From: JAISGQ01 sp045536305
GTDB taxonomy: Bacteria > Bacillota > Clostridia > Oscillospirales > Acutalibacteraceae
DNA: 42,990 nucleotides
Reading direction: 5' to 3'
NCBI GenBank assembly: GCA_045536305.1
Contig: JAZSNH010000049.1
Span: 1 to 42,990, forward strand
This document shows positions 30,221 to 38,987 of the stretch, piece by piece (the stretch's first letter is position 1; every line of letters starts with the position of its first letter). Under the pieces are notes generated by a model. It saw only the letters and a list, made by a program, of their open reading frames with translations. It was not told where the DNA came from and ran no database searches. Made by a program: the position numbers and the translations under genes.

Positions 30221-31255
30221 ATGCGCCGCAGATTATTATGTATATTTATCTCGATCCTCATTGCCGCCGCTTGCCTGTTTACAGTCGGGTGCGGTGATTC
30301 CGGGGGAGTATCCGAAAAGGACAACTGGCCCGTACATATAGGCGATGTCACCCTTGAGAGCGCACCGATGCGAGTCGTGTGTCTTTCAAACAATGTCATT
30401 GAAATAGCCTGCGCTATAGGATATTCCTCACAGCTTGTAGGACGTGCCTACGACTGTGACTATTATCAGGTTGCCTCTCTCACCGCCTGCGGTACCTCCG
30501 CAAGTCCTTCGGTGAGTGCAATAAATGCGCTTGAACCGGATCTTATAATAACTGATTCCTCTACCCCTGCAGAGATCCTTTATGAGCTTTCAAATACCGA
30601 TATTATCACTCTCGAAAAAGCATCCAGCCGTGTATCGCTTATAGAGCTTTATGAGGATATCGGTTCGATATTCGGCGGTGCGGGCACAGGCAAGTCAAAG
30701 GGCCTCTACACCGTAAACGAGATATTGATGAAGCTCGATGATATCGCCCGTCTGGTGCGCCATGAAGAAGAGGTTTATGTCTGCATCGTGCTTAACGATG
30801 CCGTTACTCAATGCGCCACGGGAGACACCCTTACCGAGATGCTCATTGAGATGTCAGGCGGCATGAATGCCGCGACCGACGGTTCAAACAACAATTTTGA
30901 TCTCGATGACCTCAGGGACGCCGATCCCGATGTTCTTATATGTCCATATTCCGCACATTCCTCCATGTACGCAAAGCGCGAGCTGCTTGAGACCACCGCG
31001 ATGCAGACACAGCAGCTCTACAGCTTCGATGTCGATCTGCTTTCGGTGCAGTGCTACGACATGATAGAGGTTGTATGGCGTCTGTCTCATATTCTTCACC
31101 CCGACATCGTCACCCCCGACATCATGCCTGCGGATTATGTCGATGAGGAAGACGAAATATACGACCATTTCATGTCGGGCGAAGAATACGACGAGTATAA
31201 GCGGCAGCAGGCAGAGGCAGCCGCTGCGGAAAAAGAAAAGGAAGACCAACAATAA
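30221..31255 (+). CDS. Lipoprotein with ABC-transporter binding-protein (BtuF/FhuD-like) fold
   Basis: A 344-residue lipoprotein. A signal peptide ending FTVGC (Cys24) precedes a helical-backbone binding-protein domain (PF01497 type): RVVCLSNNVIEIACAIGYSSQLVG, a NALEPDLIITDSS strand, and DLRDADPDVLICPY. In this family such proteins deliver iron-siderophore, haem or cobamide to ABC importers. No permease or ATPase gene is adjacent; a beta-lactamase-fold and a sortase gene follow instead. The C-terminus is an acidic and Gln/Ala/Glu/Lys-rich helix (about 310-344), not usual in the family. GAAAGGGG is 9 bases before ATG 30221. Use as a wall-associated scaffold or sensor instead of transport is possible. 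Confidence 0.8.
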   Translation: MRRRLLCIFISILIAAACLFTVGCGDSGGVSEKDNWPVHIGDVTLESAPMRVVCLSNNVIEIACAIGYSSQLVGRAYDCDYYQVASLTACGTSASPSVSAINALEPDLIITDSSTPAEILYELSNTDIITLEKASSRVSLIELYEDIGSIFGGAGTGKSKGLYTVNEILMKLDDIARLVRHEEEVYVCIVLNDAVTQCATGDTLTEMLIEMSGGMNAATDGSNNNFDLDDLRDADPDVLICPYSAHSSMYAKRELLETTAMQTQQLYSFDVDLLSVQCYDMIEVVWRLSHILHPDIVTPDIMPADYVDEEDEIYDHFMSGEEYDEYKRQQAEAAAAEKEKEDQQ

Positions 31256-31274
31256 TTCGGACGGAGGCCTCAAC

Positions 31275-32846
31275 ATGAGAAGAGCTTTTGTTCTCATATT
31301 CTCCCTGCTTCTTCTTTTTGCCGCCTCAGGCTGTGAGCAGGAGATAAGTTCACTGCTATTTGTCAGCCAATCAGACACTCCCGGCTATATTCAGCCGCCT
31401 GCCGAGCAGGATGCTGCCTCCTATATACTTATAACTGACGAGAGTTCCGAGCATTTCGGACTTTTATCCCCCTATCTTGGCAGATATGACTCGGCAGAAG
31501 GGGATTATTACGCATGCTTTGACGGATATTTTCCTGTCTTATCCGCTCTAAGAGTCAGCCGCGACACATCATCCTCGGACCTTGTGCTGACGGATGAGCT
31601 CTGGCTTCGCGCAAACGACAGCTCAAAGCTCCGCCTCTCCCCCTCATACGACAGCGCATCGTCCTCTCTTCTCTCCTCCGATAAGGTCTATCGCGTATCT
31701 GCCGTGTCCTTTACCGATACTCTCTATTACCGCGCAGACGGACAGGACGGATATATCAGCTCCGACACCTCGGAAACAAGCACTCAGCGCGCAGAGCTCG
31801 AATTTTATGCCGCCGCGGATTTATTCTCGCCCGCAGGCGCTCAGCTTACGCTTATAGACAACGGCTCCGTCATCGCCTCCTACGCCTACGGCTATGCCAA
31901 TATCGAAAGCGGTACAGACATGACGACCGACACAAAAATTCGCGCTGCGTCACTTTCAAAGGTGCTGTTTTGCATGGCCGCCATGAAGCTTTCTGACGAA
32001 GGTGTCATCGATATAGACCAAAACATCGGTCATTACTTTGACGGCGAAAGGGTCGTAAACCCTTCATATCCCGAAAGTGAGGTCACTCTGCGAAGCATTA
32101 TGACCCACACCTCTTCCATAAAAGAGCAGTCCTCCTATCCGAACCGCGATAAGCTTTTTGAGCTTATTTACAGCAGACGGTTTTTTTCAGGCTCGGAAGA
32201 ACCCGGCAGTGCCGATGCATTCAGGTATAATAATTATGCCGTCGGTGTCGGCGGTTCTGCCCTTGAGCTTGCATCGGACCGCACTATGCAGAGCTATGCC
32301 GCCGAAGAAATTTTTTCTCCGCTCGGCATAAAAGCCGCCTACGGTGTAAATTCTCTTCCCTCCGACTGTACAAGCGCAGTGCTTTATAATGCCGACGGCA
32401 AGCCTGCACGAACCGACGAGGAAGAACGGCTTGTTTTCAGCTCTCTGCCCGGAGACAACAGCAATTTCTTCGCCGGCGGACTATACATAAGCGCAAAGGA
32501 TTATGCAAAGCTTATTCTTACACTTATAAACGACGGCTCATATAACGGCCGGCATATCCTTTCATCCTCTGCCGTTGCGGAAATGGAGCGCGAGCACTTT
32601 ACTGCCTCGGATTCGGGCTGTGAATTTTCCCAATGCCTTATACTCAGAAAGCGCAGTCTTTACAACAGAACCGTTTTTTATCATACCGGCAACGCCTACA
32701 GCACCATAGCCATGGCGAGCTACGATCCCGAATCGCGCGACGGAGTCGTTATCATTACGACAGGTGCCTCTTCCTCAAGGACATCAAACGGTATTTACGA
32801 TATATGCAATTATATATCGGAGCTTATGTACTCCGAAATTTTGTAG
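31275..32846 (+). CDS. Beta-lactamase-family (class C/PBP4*-like) lipoprotein
   Basis: A 523-residue lipoprotein with Cys20 in the lipobox AASGC. Residues 40-165 form an unassigned region with two SH3-like segments (DELWLRANDSSKLRLS, DKVYRVSAVSF). A serine beta-lactamase-like domain (PF00144) follows, with SLSK at 226-229 (SxxK), YNN in RYNNYAVG, and HTG near the end. Such enzymes act on D-Ala-D-Ala stems or other D-amino-acid amides and esters. As a lipoprotein in a sortase operon, a role as a wall-peptide hydrolase is likelier than antibiotic resistance. ATG 31275 has GGAGG 9 bases upstream; genes on both sides are 15-19 bases away. Confidence 0.85.
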   Translation: MRRAFVLIFSLLLLFAASGCEQEISSLLFVSQSDTPGYIQPPAEQDAASYILITDESSEHFGLLSPYLGRYDSAEGDYYACFDGYFPVLSALRVSRDTSSSDLVLTDELWLRANDSSKLRLSPSYDSASSSLLSSDKVYRVSAVSFTDTLYYRADGQDGYISSDTSETSTQRAELEFYAAADLFSPAGAQLTLIDNGSVIASYAYGYANIESGTDMTTDTKIRAASLSKVLFCMAAMKLSDEGVIDIDQNIGHYFDGERVVNPSYPESEVTLRSIMTHTSSIKEQSSYPNRDKLFELIYSRRFFSGSEEPGSADAFRYNNYAVGVGGSALELASDRTMQSYAAEEIFSPLGIKAAYGVNSLPSDCTSAVLYNADGKPARTDEEERLVFSSLPGDNSNFFAGGLYISAKDYAKLILTLINDGSYNGRHILSSSAVAEMEREHFTASDSGCEFSQCLILRKRSLYNRTVFYHTGNAYSTIAMASYDPESRDGVVIITTGASSSRTSNGIYDICNYISELMYSEIL

Positions 32847-32861
32847 AAAGACGGTGAGCGA

Positions 32862-33701
32862 ATGAAAAAGCTTCTGCCGTATTTACTCCTCGTCCTGATT
32901 CTTCTTTGTGCCTGTTCCCATAATGTGGGCAGGCAAAGCATCGTTTCACAGACAGATGTGTATGCCGCATCCTCTTCCGACAGCGGCGAAGCCGCGCCGC
33001 TGCGCGACAAAAACGGTGTTCTGCTTGCTTACTCCTCTCTTCTCGCGCAGTATCCGTATATGGTGGGCTGGATAACCGTTCCCGGCACAATAATAGATTA
33101 CCCCGTTGTCCAGTGCGGCGACAACAATTACTTTCTGACCCACGACTACAAATGTGAGGAAAGCAAGAACGGCGCGATATATCTCGATTTTCTCGTTGAC
33201 TTTGAGCGCGACAATGTGTCACGCAATGTTGTGATACACGGGCATCACATGAAGAGCGGTGTAATGTTTGCAAACCTCGTAAAGTACGATGATCCCGATT
33301 TTCTGAAGGCTAACCCCATTGTGCGTTTCAATTCTCTTTACGAAGAAAACGACTGGGTCATCTTCGCGCTGATGAAAATTGATGCTTACGGCGGCAAGGA
33401 CGGAATGCCCACCTTCAATTTTATGAAGAGCAGCTTTAAGGATGATGAGGATTTCATCGACTATGTTTCCGATATCCGCGCCCATTCGGTGTATGATACC
33501 TTCGATATCGTCGATGTAAACGCAGATGATACCATAATCACCATGTCAACCTGTTCTTACGAGTACGACAATTTCCGCACTGTGCTGGCGGCGCGAAAGG
33601 TTCGTCCCGGTGAGACCTTCGATTTCTCCTCTCTCGATTTTTCCGATGAATGTATAATGCCCCCTGTCTGGGGCGAATGGAAGGGCTCACTCGAGCCGTG
33701 A
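32862..33701 (+). CDS. Class B sortase with lipobox-like N-terminus
   Basis: A 279-residue transpeptidase that would cleave a sorting motif and join the protein to peptidoglycan. The catalytic set is complete: His128 in IHGHHMKSG, Cys231 in TMSTCSYEYDNFR and Arg239. The WITVPGTIIDYPVVQCGDNNYFLTHDY opening and the FAMxKIDAY-like loop region are class B traits. Its N-terminus ends in LLCACS, which fits a lipobox, so it may be lipid-anchored instead of held by a signal anchor; that is unusual for a sortase. GGTGAG precedes the ATG. A likely SPxTG substrate is encoded 0.75 kb downstream. C. difficile SrtB is known to cut (S/P)PxTG. Confidence 0.93.
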   Translation: MKKLLPYLLLVLILLCACSHNVGRQSIVSQTDVYAASSSDSGEAAPLRDKNGVLLAYSSLLAQYPYMVGWITVPGTIIDYPVVQCGDNNYFLTHDYKCEESKNGAIYLDFLVDFERDNVSRNVVIHGHHMKSGVMFANLVKYDDPDFLKANPIVRFNSLYEENDWVIFALMKIDAYGGKDGMPTFNFMKSSFKDDEDFIDYVSDIRAHSVYDTFDIVDVNADDTIITMSTCSYEYDNFRTVLAARKVRPGETFDFSSLDFSDECIMPPVWGEWKGSLEP

Positions 33702-33722
33702 TGCCGTATTCATTTTAATATA

Positions 33723-33751
33723 TTGATTTTCACACAAAGCAGTGGTAATAT
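33723..33751 (+). promoter_or_regulatory. Promoter of the small membrane-protein gene at 33794
   Basis: TTGATT (33723-33728) and TAATAT (33746-33751), 17 bases apart; an overlapping TATAAT begins at 33749. Upstream of it no terminator follows the sortase stop, so read-through from the sortase operon is possible. Confidence 0.55.
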
Positions 33752-33793
33752 AATTATATCAGGTTTACAATCAATTAACGGAGGATGATAACT

Positions 33794-34273
33794 ATGTCTG
33801 ACGAAAAGCGCAGCGAAGAATATAAGAATTTTAATGATTATGATACAGTTGAGGAAAAGGCTCAGTCTGCCGCAGCGGCAGAAGAGCCCGTTGTTCAGCC
33901 CGCTCCCGACCCCAATCCTCCTACAGGCTGGGCTCCCGGTTATGAGCAGTCCGCTCCTGCCGTAAGCACAAGAAGCCCCAAGGGAATCGTTTCCATTATC
34001 CTTTCCTTTGCAGGCTACTGCACCTATGGCATCGCTTCTCTTGTAGGTGTATTTCTTGCCGCGAGCGCTCTTAAACGCAACAAATCCGACATAAGCGCAA
34101 AGGTAGGCCTTACCGCATGCATACTTATGGTGATATTCTGGGCAGCTTATATCGCATTTCTCTTCGTTACTCCCGAGGGTCGTGAGCTTCTCAATCAGAT
34201 CGTCTCGGAGGCTCAGAACGCCATGGAGGAAATGGCAAGCGCATCCGATACGTTTTATTCTATTTTTAAATAA
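33794..34273 (+). CDS. DUF4190-like small membrane protein
   Basis: A 159-residue protein of unknown function. A disordered N-terminal half (acidic, then Pro-rich with PDPNPPTGWAPGYEQ) leads to two hydrophobic helices (about 66-88 and 102-124) joined by a basic loop (ALKRNKSDISAKVG), then an amphipathic C-terminal helix. This is the same layout as the three other small membrane proteins in the window. GGAGG is 9 bases before ATG 33794. It stands between the sortase and its putative substrate; a link is possible but unproven. Confidence 0.75.
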   Translation: MSDEKRSEEYKNFNDYDTVEEKAQSAAAAEEPVVQPAPDPNPPTGWAPGYEQSAPAVSTRSPKGIVSIILSFAGYCTYGIASLVGVFLAASALKRNKSDISAKVGLTACILMVIFWAAYIAFLFVTPEGRELLNQIVSEAQNAMEEMASASDTFYSIFK

Positions 34274-34291
34274 TTGATCGCAGCATAAGCC

Positions 34292-34327
34292 GGAGCAGAG
34301 ACTCTTTTGAGACTCTGCTCCCTTTTT
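34292..34327 (+). terminator. Rho-independent terminator
   Basis: GGAGCAGAG (34292-34300) pairs with 34313-34321; an A-A mismatch and CTC/GAG pairs complete the stem around a TTTT loop. TTTTT follows. Confidence 0.92.
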
Positions 34328-34374
34328 ATGTCATCTTGTACATCTTACAGTCGGATTTTTTGTTTCTTTTGTTA

Positions 34375-34403
34375 TTGAATTTGCGAAAGAAATATTTTAC
34401 AAT
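34375..34403 (+). promoter_or_regulatory. Promoter of the large LRR surface-protein gene
   Basis: TTGAAT (34375-34380) and TACAAT (34398-34403), 17 bases apart, about 50 bases before the ATG at 34456. Confidence 0.7.
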
Positions 34404-34455
34404 GTAATATGTATAGGCACCCCTTTTTATACTTGTGCCGGTGAGGATGGTTATT

Positions 34456-37400
34456 ATGAGAAATATCCAAAGCTTTACAAATAATAAAAAAGTTTACTTT
34501 CGCGGTGTCGCTGCACTTGCGCTTGCACTTCTGCTTGCGTTGAACACCCTTTTTGCCGCGCTTCCCGGCGGCCGCTTTGAAAAGGTCGGTGCAGCCGAGG
34601 CGACCTACGTTGATGTGGCTAAATTTGAGGTCACCGGTGCGACCACTCTGAATATTCAGCTTGCAGTTCCCGAAAGCCCCATTATGCCGACTGCCGCCGA
34701 ATCGCTCAGCACCCTGCCGACCTTCCGCGTCTTTGTTGACGGCGATGAGATCTATATAGATAACCCCACATATTCTCCTGCCGCTTCATACAGCAGCGGT
34801 ATCTTCAGCTATAAGCTCAGCTGCGGCGGCGCCAGCACTGTGACGTTATATGCAAACACCGATACACAGATCACCTCCTTCCGACTCTTTAACGAAAACT
34901 CCGGAAGTAATGTAAATCTTTATTCTCTTAGCCTTAAAAACATTCCTGATCTTGCAGCGATCGACGTTTCCGAAACAGTTGATCTTAAGGAATTAACTCT
35001 TTACGAATTATCCGCTCTTACCTCTCTCGATGTTTCCGGCTGCTCTCTTTCTTCCCTTCAGATCACAAGCAGCACACCGAAGCCTCTTACATCACTTGAC
35101 TGCACAGGAAACAACCTCACCTTCCGTCATATTCCGTCCGATGTATCAGGAAACTCCTTGTATACTCCGCAGGGCAAGGTGAATATCCCTGCCTTCACAA
35201 ACGCAGGAGGCACCATTGATCTTTCCTCCTGTCACGTCGAAATACTCCAGCCCGATAAATCCTATTTTGTCACTGAATATAAATGGTTTGACTCTGAGGG
35301 AAATGAGCTGAGCGAAGGCATTCGCATGACAAACAACGGTATTTTTTCAGTCGATGTCTCCCTTACCGATAAAGAGATACTCTGCCGCATGACTCATGAT
35401 TCCTTTGAAGGACTTACTCTTGAAACCACCCCGACAAAGGTCATTGAGGATCTTGCTTTCTATTATTCCGCAGAAAGCTCCCCCGCCGAGGTCACATTTA
35501 CTGCTTTCGATGAAAATGCCCGTATTTATGCGGATAATATCGATATTACCTCTACCGCCTCCATCGAGCCTGTCGGCAGCGACCCCACCCTGTATTGCTA
35601 CACCTTAAATGTCAGCGACAGTGATATGCTTTGCGTTTTCTCTCAGGTTTCTGTTACAGATCTCGCCATCGCATGCGATACTCTTACAGAGCTGAACACA
35701 GCAAACTGCAAGGCGCTCGAAACTCTTACGGCAGAGCCTCTTACCTCTGATTCTGACATTCGTCTTCCCCTTGAGGAGCTGACACTTAAACAAAACACCG
35801 AGCTTGCTTCGCTGACCGTACGCAGCGCAAGCCTCAGGGATATCAACCTCTGGAGCTGCAATAAGCTTGAAACTGCTGAAATTTCCGACAATCTGCTCAG
35901 CGGCATTACCTTGCCTTTACAGAACAAGCTCACTTCACTTAACCTTGAAAACAATACTTTCAGCGCTGTCAATCTTTCTGCCTGCACCGAGCTGACACAG
36001 CTCGACTTAAGCGGCAACAAGCTCAAGACGCTGGATCTTACAAAAAACACCAAGCTTACTTCGCTCGACCTTTCTTCCTGCAAGCTTGAATCTGTGGATC
36101 TTTACAATATGGGACTCTTTACACAGGTTGACCTCAGCGACAACTCGCTCAACCACAGCACTCTGCCTTCCGAGCCCATTACCCAGACTCCTGCCTGCAG
36201 TGATTATGACTATAAAGAGCAGGATCCTATTGCTATCGACCCGATCTACCGTGCCGGAAACACGATAAATCTCACAAAGTATTCCTCTGGCATTCCCGGC
36301 GATACCATGACCTATACCATTCACATTTTAAACAGCGACGGCACCGAAACCACCGCCTCCAATACAACAGGCGTATTTACCATTACTCAGGATATGTCGG
36401 GGCATCCCTTCTTCTTCAGTATCAGTTCCGAAAAGTTCGCCTCTGAGGATATACTCACGACTACAGCTCATGTGGATGTTGTCGAAACAGACGAAGATAC
36501 CGATAGATTTGTATTTTCAATGGATAAGGCAGGCCCCGTAAGCTTCTCTGTTGTTTCCGACCGTCCTGTCCATCTGCTTCTCAGCGACGGAACACTTAAG
36601 AAATTCGAACGCGAGGACGGAGATTACAGCAAGCCTATAGAGATAACCGGCAACACCGTGGAGGTTAAGTACGAAAACAGCGACAAAACCGCAAACGTCA
36701 TTCAGATATCCTCTCCCGGCAGCATTACAGAAATTGATTTGAGCCGCAAGGCAGACAGCACTCAGGGCTTTGTAACGGGAATAACGGTATCATATTGTCC
36801 GAAGCTTGAGGTTCTTGATATCTCCACCGCTCAAAAGACCACGGGCAGCGAGAGGGTTTCTTATCTGGACGTTTCCGAAAACACAAACCTCACCGAGCTT
36901 TACGCCGCAAACAACAGCCTTTATTCTCTCGATCTTAGCAAAAACAAAAAGCTCAAGACTCTTGACATTTCAAACAACGCTGTCAGCAAGACCGACCTGA
37001 CTGCAAACACCGCTCTCGAAGAGCTCAACTGTAGCGGAAACGGCATGATCGATATCAAGCTTACTGTTCCCGGTGCTTTAAAAACCGTAAACTGCGGAAA
37101 CAATGCTCTTACCTTCACTGCTCTTCCCGGGATCGACGGAGGAATTTTCACCTACGGTTCTCAGGCAGACGTAAAAATACCGTCATCCGTTAAATCGGGC
37201 ATCGGTATTGATCTCTCTCATGTCGGTGCGGAAAATTACACATGGAAAAATGCGGCGACAGGCGCAGTTATCACACCCAAAACCGCAAGCAACGGAATAT
37301 TTACCTTCGGAGACGAGCATAACGGCATTTCCGCTTACTGCGAAATGACAAGCTCCGAATATCCCGGACTCGTTATCAAAACCACCCAAACCAATCTTAT

Positions 37401-38889
37401 CGCAAAGCTTGTCGAGTTCACCGATCCCGTTGCTGTTCTCTATACATCCATGACACCCGGTCAGAATGTGTCTCTCACCCTTTCCTGTAATGAGACTGTC
37501 TATATCGACTGGGGCGACGGAGATATCGCCTCCGACAAAACAGGCGAAACGGTATACTATAAAGCCGAGGATTCTCTCAGCGGCACAGCGATAAAGCTCT
37601 ATACCGCAGGAAAGCTTACTCTTCTTTCCGCTACAGACATGAAGATCACCAAAGCTTCTCTTTCAAGCGCAACCGATCTTGAGACTCTCGATCTTTCGGG
37701 CAATCTGCTTGAAACTATCGATCTGAGCAAGAACACAAAGCTCAAGAATGTTGATATTTCCAACAACTGCTTTATCGTACGCAATCTTCCCTATTTCTCC
37801 GACAGCACCGTTAACTACAGCTATTCGCCTCAGGCACGCTACCAGCTGCCTTCCATAAAGGCGGTAACGGGCATTGTCGATCTGGGCGATCTGTACTATA
37901 ACCCCGCAACAGGCAAAAATTCCACCCTTGTATGGTATAAGAAGGGCACTACCGAGGACACTATCCTCTCGCCCAGCAGAGATTACGAAAATCTCGGCAG
38001 CGGCAAGGTCAAGTTCAATGACTCGATGATAAACGAGACCGTCTACTGCGTCGCGGTGCATGAAAAGCTCGATGATTTCACCGCCTCATCGCGCGGTATG
38101 ATGACCACCGAGATGAAGATCACCTCCGGCGGCGAGTTCACCATGACCGACAATACCTACATGATTTATGACATAGCTATTGAGGAAGGCTCCACCTGCA
38201 TCTCCTCTGACGGTGTCATTATTGCTGCCGGTGATCTTATAAAAGTGAAGAACCCTTCCAACAACACCATGCTCACCTTCAATTCGAAGAGGTTCGGCGA
38301 CAGCACCAGCATCACCACAACGGCACTTCTTGCAAAGGTCAAAACAAAGCTTCCGTCCTTTGACCCCTCCAAGAACAACCATTACATCTATGATTTCTCC
38401 TTCCTTGACAACAAGGGAAAACCTATCAGAAGCTTCACAGGCAAAGCCACAATCACGCTGAAATACCCAACCACCGCCATTGCCGATAAATATACCGATT
38501 ACACCTTCTATCTGTTCCATTACAACGAATCGGGAATCAAGGCAGGCACAATGGATGAGATCGCTGTTTCGGCTTCAGCCGGCGGTCTGACCTTCGATGC
38601 AAACTCCTTCTCTCCGTACATTCTCGTTTATCAGAGCAAATCCGGGAATGGCGGCAACGGAAGCGGAAGTGGTGATGGAAGCGGCAGCGGCAGCGGAAAC
38701 GGCGGCGGCAGCAACGGCAGTCCGAACACCGGCGAAGATGACGGCAAGGGCGAATCACCTGAAACAGGGGACGATACCACAGGAAAGACTGTTGCTACGA
38801 TCATACTCTGGGTAAGCATTGCTTCCATTGCGCTCATCGCAGTATTATCCCTGATTGCTTTCATCAAGAAGAAAAATGGCCGCAAGTGA
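34456..38889 (+). CDS. Large LRR surface protein with SPETG wall-sorting signal
   Basis: A 1477-residue cell-surface protein. A signal peptide (about 1-47) ends near the ALPGG/VGAAEA region. The body is four tandem modules, each with short DLS-x-N-x-L type leucine-rich repeats followed by an Ig-like beta domain; the beta domains start near residues 240, 600, 905 and 1127 (IPAFTNAGGTIDL, YRAGNTINL, IPSSVKSGIGIDL, LPSIKAVTGIVDL). A Gly/Ser/Asn-rich linker (about 1395-1425) spans the wall. The end is a sorting signal: SPETG at 1434-1438, a membrane helix (1445-1470) and KKKNGRK. A second motif, SPNTG, lies 12 residues earlier. GAGG is 9 bases before ATG 34456. A class B sortase is encoded nearby. 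Probably an adhesin or binder; the ligand is unknown. Confidence 0.88.
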   Translation: MRNIQSFTNNKKVYFRGVAALALALLLALNTLFAALPGGRFEKVGAAEATYVDVAKFEVTGATTLNIQLAVPESPIMPTAAESLSTLPTFRVFVDGDEIYIDNPTYSPAASYSSGIFSYKLSCGGASTVTLYANTDTQITSFRLFNENSGSNVNLYSLSLKNIPDLAAIDVSETVDLKELTLYELSALTSLDVSGCSLSSLQITSSTPKPLTSLDCTGNNLTFRHIPSDVSGNSLYTPQGKVNIPAFTNAGGTIDLSSCHVEILQPDKSYFVTEYKWFDSEGNELSEGIRMTNNGIFSVDVSLTDKEILCRMTHDSFEGLTLETTPTKVIEDLAFYYSAESSPAEVTFTAFDENARIYADNIDITSTASIEPVGSDPTLYCYTLNVSDSDMLCVFSQVSVTDLAIACDTLTELNTANCKALETLTAEPLTSDSDIRLPLEELTLKQNTELASLTVRSASLRDINLWSCNKLETAEISDNLLSGITLPLQNKLTSLNLENNTFSAVNLSACTELTQLDLSGNKLKTLDLTKNTKLTSLDLSSCKLESVDLYNMGLFTQVDLSDNSLNHSTLPSEPITQTPACSDYDYKEQDPIAIDPIYRAGNTINLTKYSSGIPGDTMTYTIHILNSDGTETTASNTTGVFTITQDMSGHPFFFSISSEKFASEDILTTTAHVDVVETDEDTDRFVFSMDKAGPVSFSVVSDRPVHLLLSDGTLKKFEREDGDYSKPIEITGNTVEVKYENSDKTANVIQISSPGSITEIDLSRKADSTQGFVTGITVSYCPKLEVLDISTAQKTTGSERVSYLDVSENTNLTELYAANNSLYSLDLSKNKKLKTLDISNNAVSKTDLTANTALEELNCSGNGMIDIKLTVPGALKTVNCGNNALTFTALPGIDGGIFTYGSQADVKIPSSVKSGIGIDLSHVGAENYTWKNAATGAVITPKTASNGIFTFGDEHNGISAYCEMTSSEYPGLVIKTTQTNLIAKLVEFTDPVAVLYTSMTPGQNVSLTLSCNETVYIDWGDGDIASDKTGETVYYKAEDSLSGTAIKLYTAGKLTLLSATDMKITKASLSSATDLETLDLSGNLLETIDLSKNTKLKNVDISNNCFIVRNLPYFSDSTVNYSYSPQARYQLPSIKAVTGIVDLGDLYYNPATGKNSTLVWYKKGTTEDTILSPSRDYENLGSGKVKFNDSMINETVYCVAVHEKLDDFTASSRGMMTTEMKITSGGEFTMTDNTYMIYDIAIEEGSTCISSDGVIIAAGDLIKVKNPSNNTMLTFNSKRFGDSTSITTTALLAKVKTKLPSFDPSKNNHYIYDFSFLDNKGKPIRSFTGKATITLKYPTTAIADKYTDYTFYLFHYNESGIKAGTMDEIAVSASAGGLTFDANSFSPYILVYQSKSGNGGNGSGSGDGSGSGSGNGGGSNGSPNTGEDDGKGESPETGDDTTGKTVATIILWVSIASIALIAVLSLIAFIKKKNGRK

Positions 38890-38904
38890 TTTTTCCTGAA
38901 AAAG

Positions 38905-38946
38905 ACAACCGAGGCAAGCGAAATTGCTTGTCTCGGTTGTTTTTTT
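38905..38946 (+). terminator. Rho-independent terminator after the LRR gene
   Basis: A 15-bp stem with one G-U pair (38905-38919 with 38926-38940), 6-base loop and seven T residues. Confidence 0.95.
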
Positions 38947-38952
38947 AAGAAT

Positions 38953-38982
38953 ATCCCGTTGTGCCTTTTGGCACAACGGGAT
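38953..38982 (-). terminator. Terminator-like hairpin after the AcnX operon
   Basis: A 13-bp perfect stem (38953-38965 with 38970-38982) with a 4-base loop, five bases past the stop at 38988. The minus-strand U tract is short. It faces the terminator of the convergent LRR gene. Confidence 0.85.
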
Positions 38983-38987
38983 AAAAA

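Noticed and set aside
31275..32846. Antibiotic-resistance beta-lactamase
   Set aside because: The motifs fit the broad PF00144 family, it is a large lipoprotein with an added N-terminal region and sits in a sortase operon; resistance cannot be inferred.
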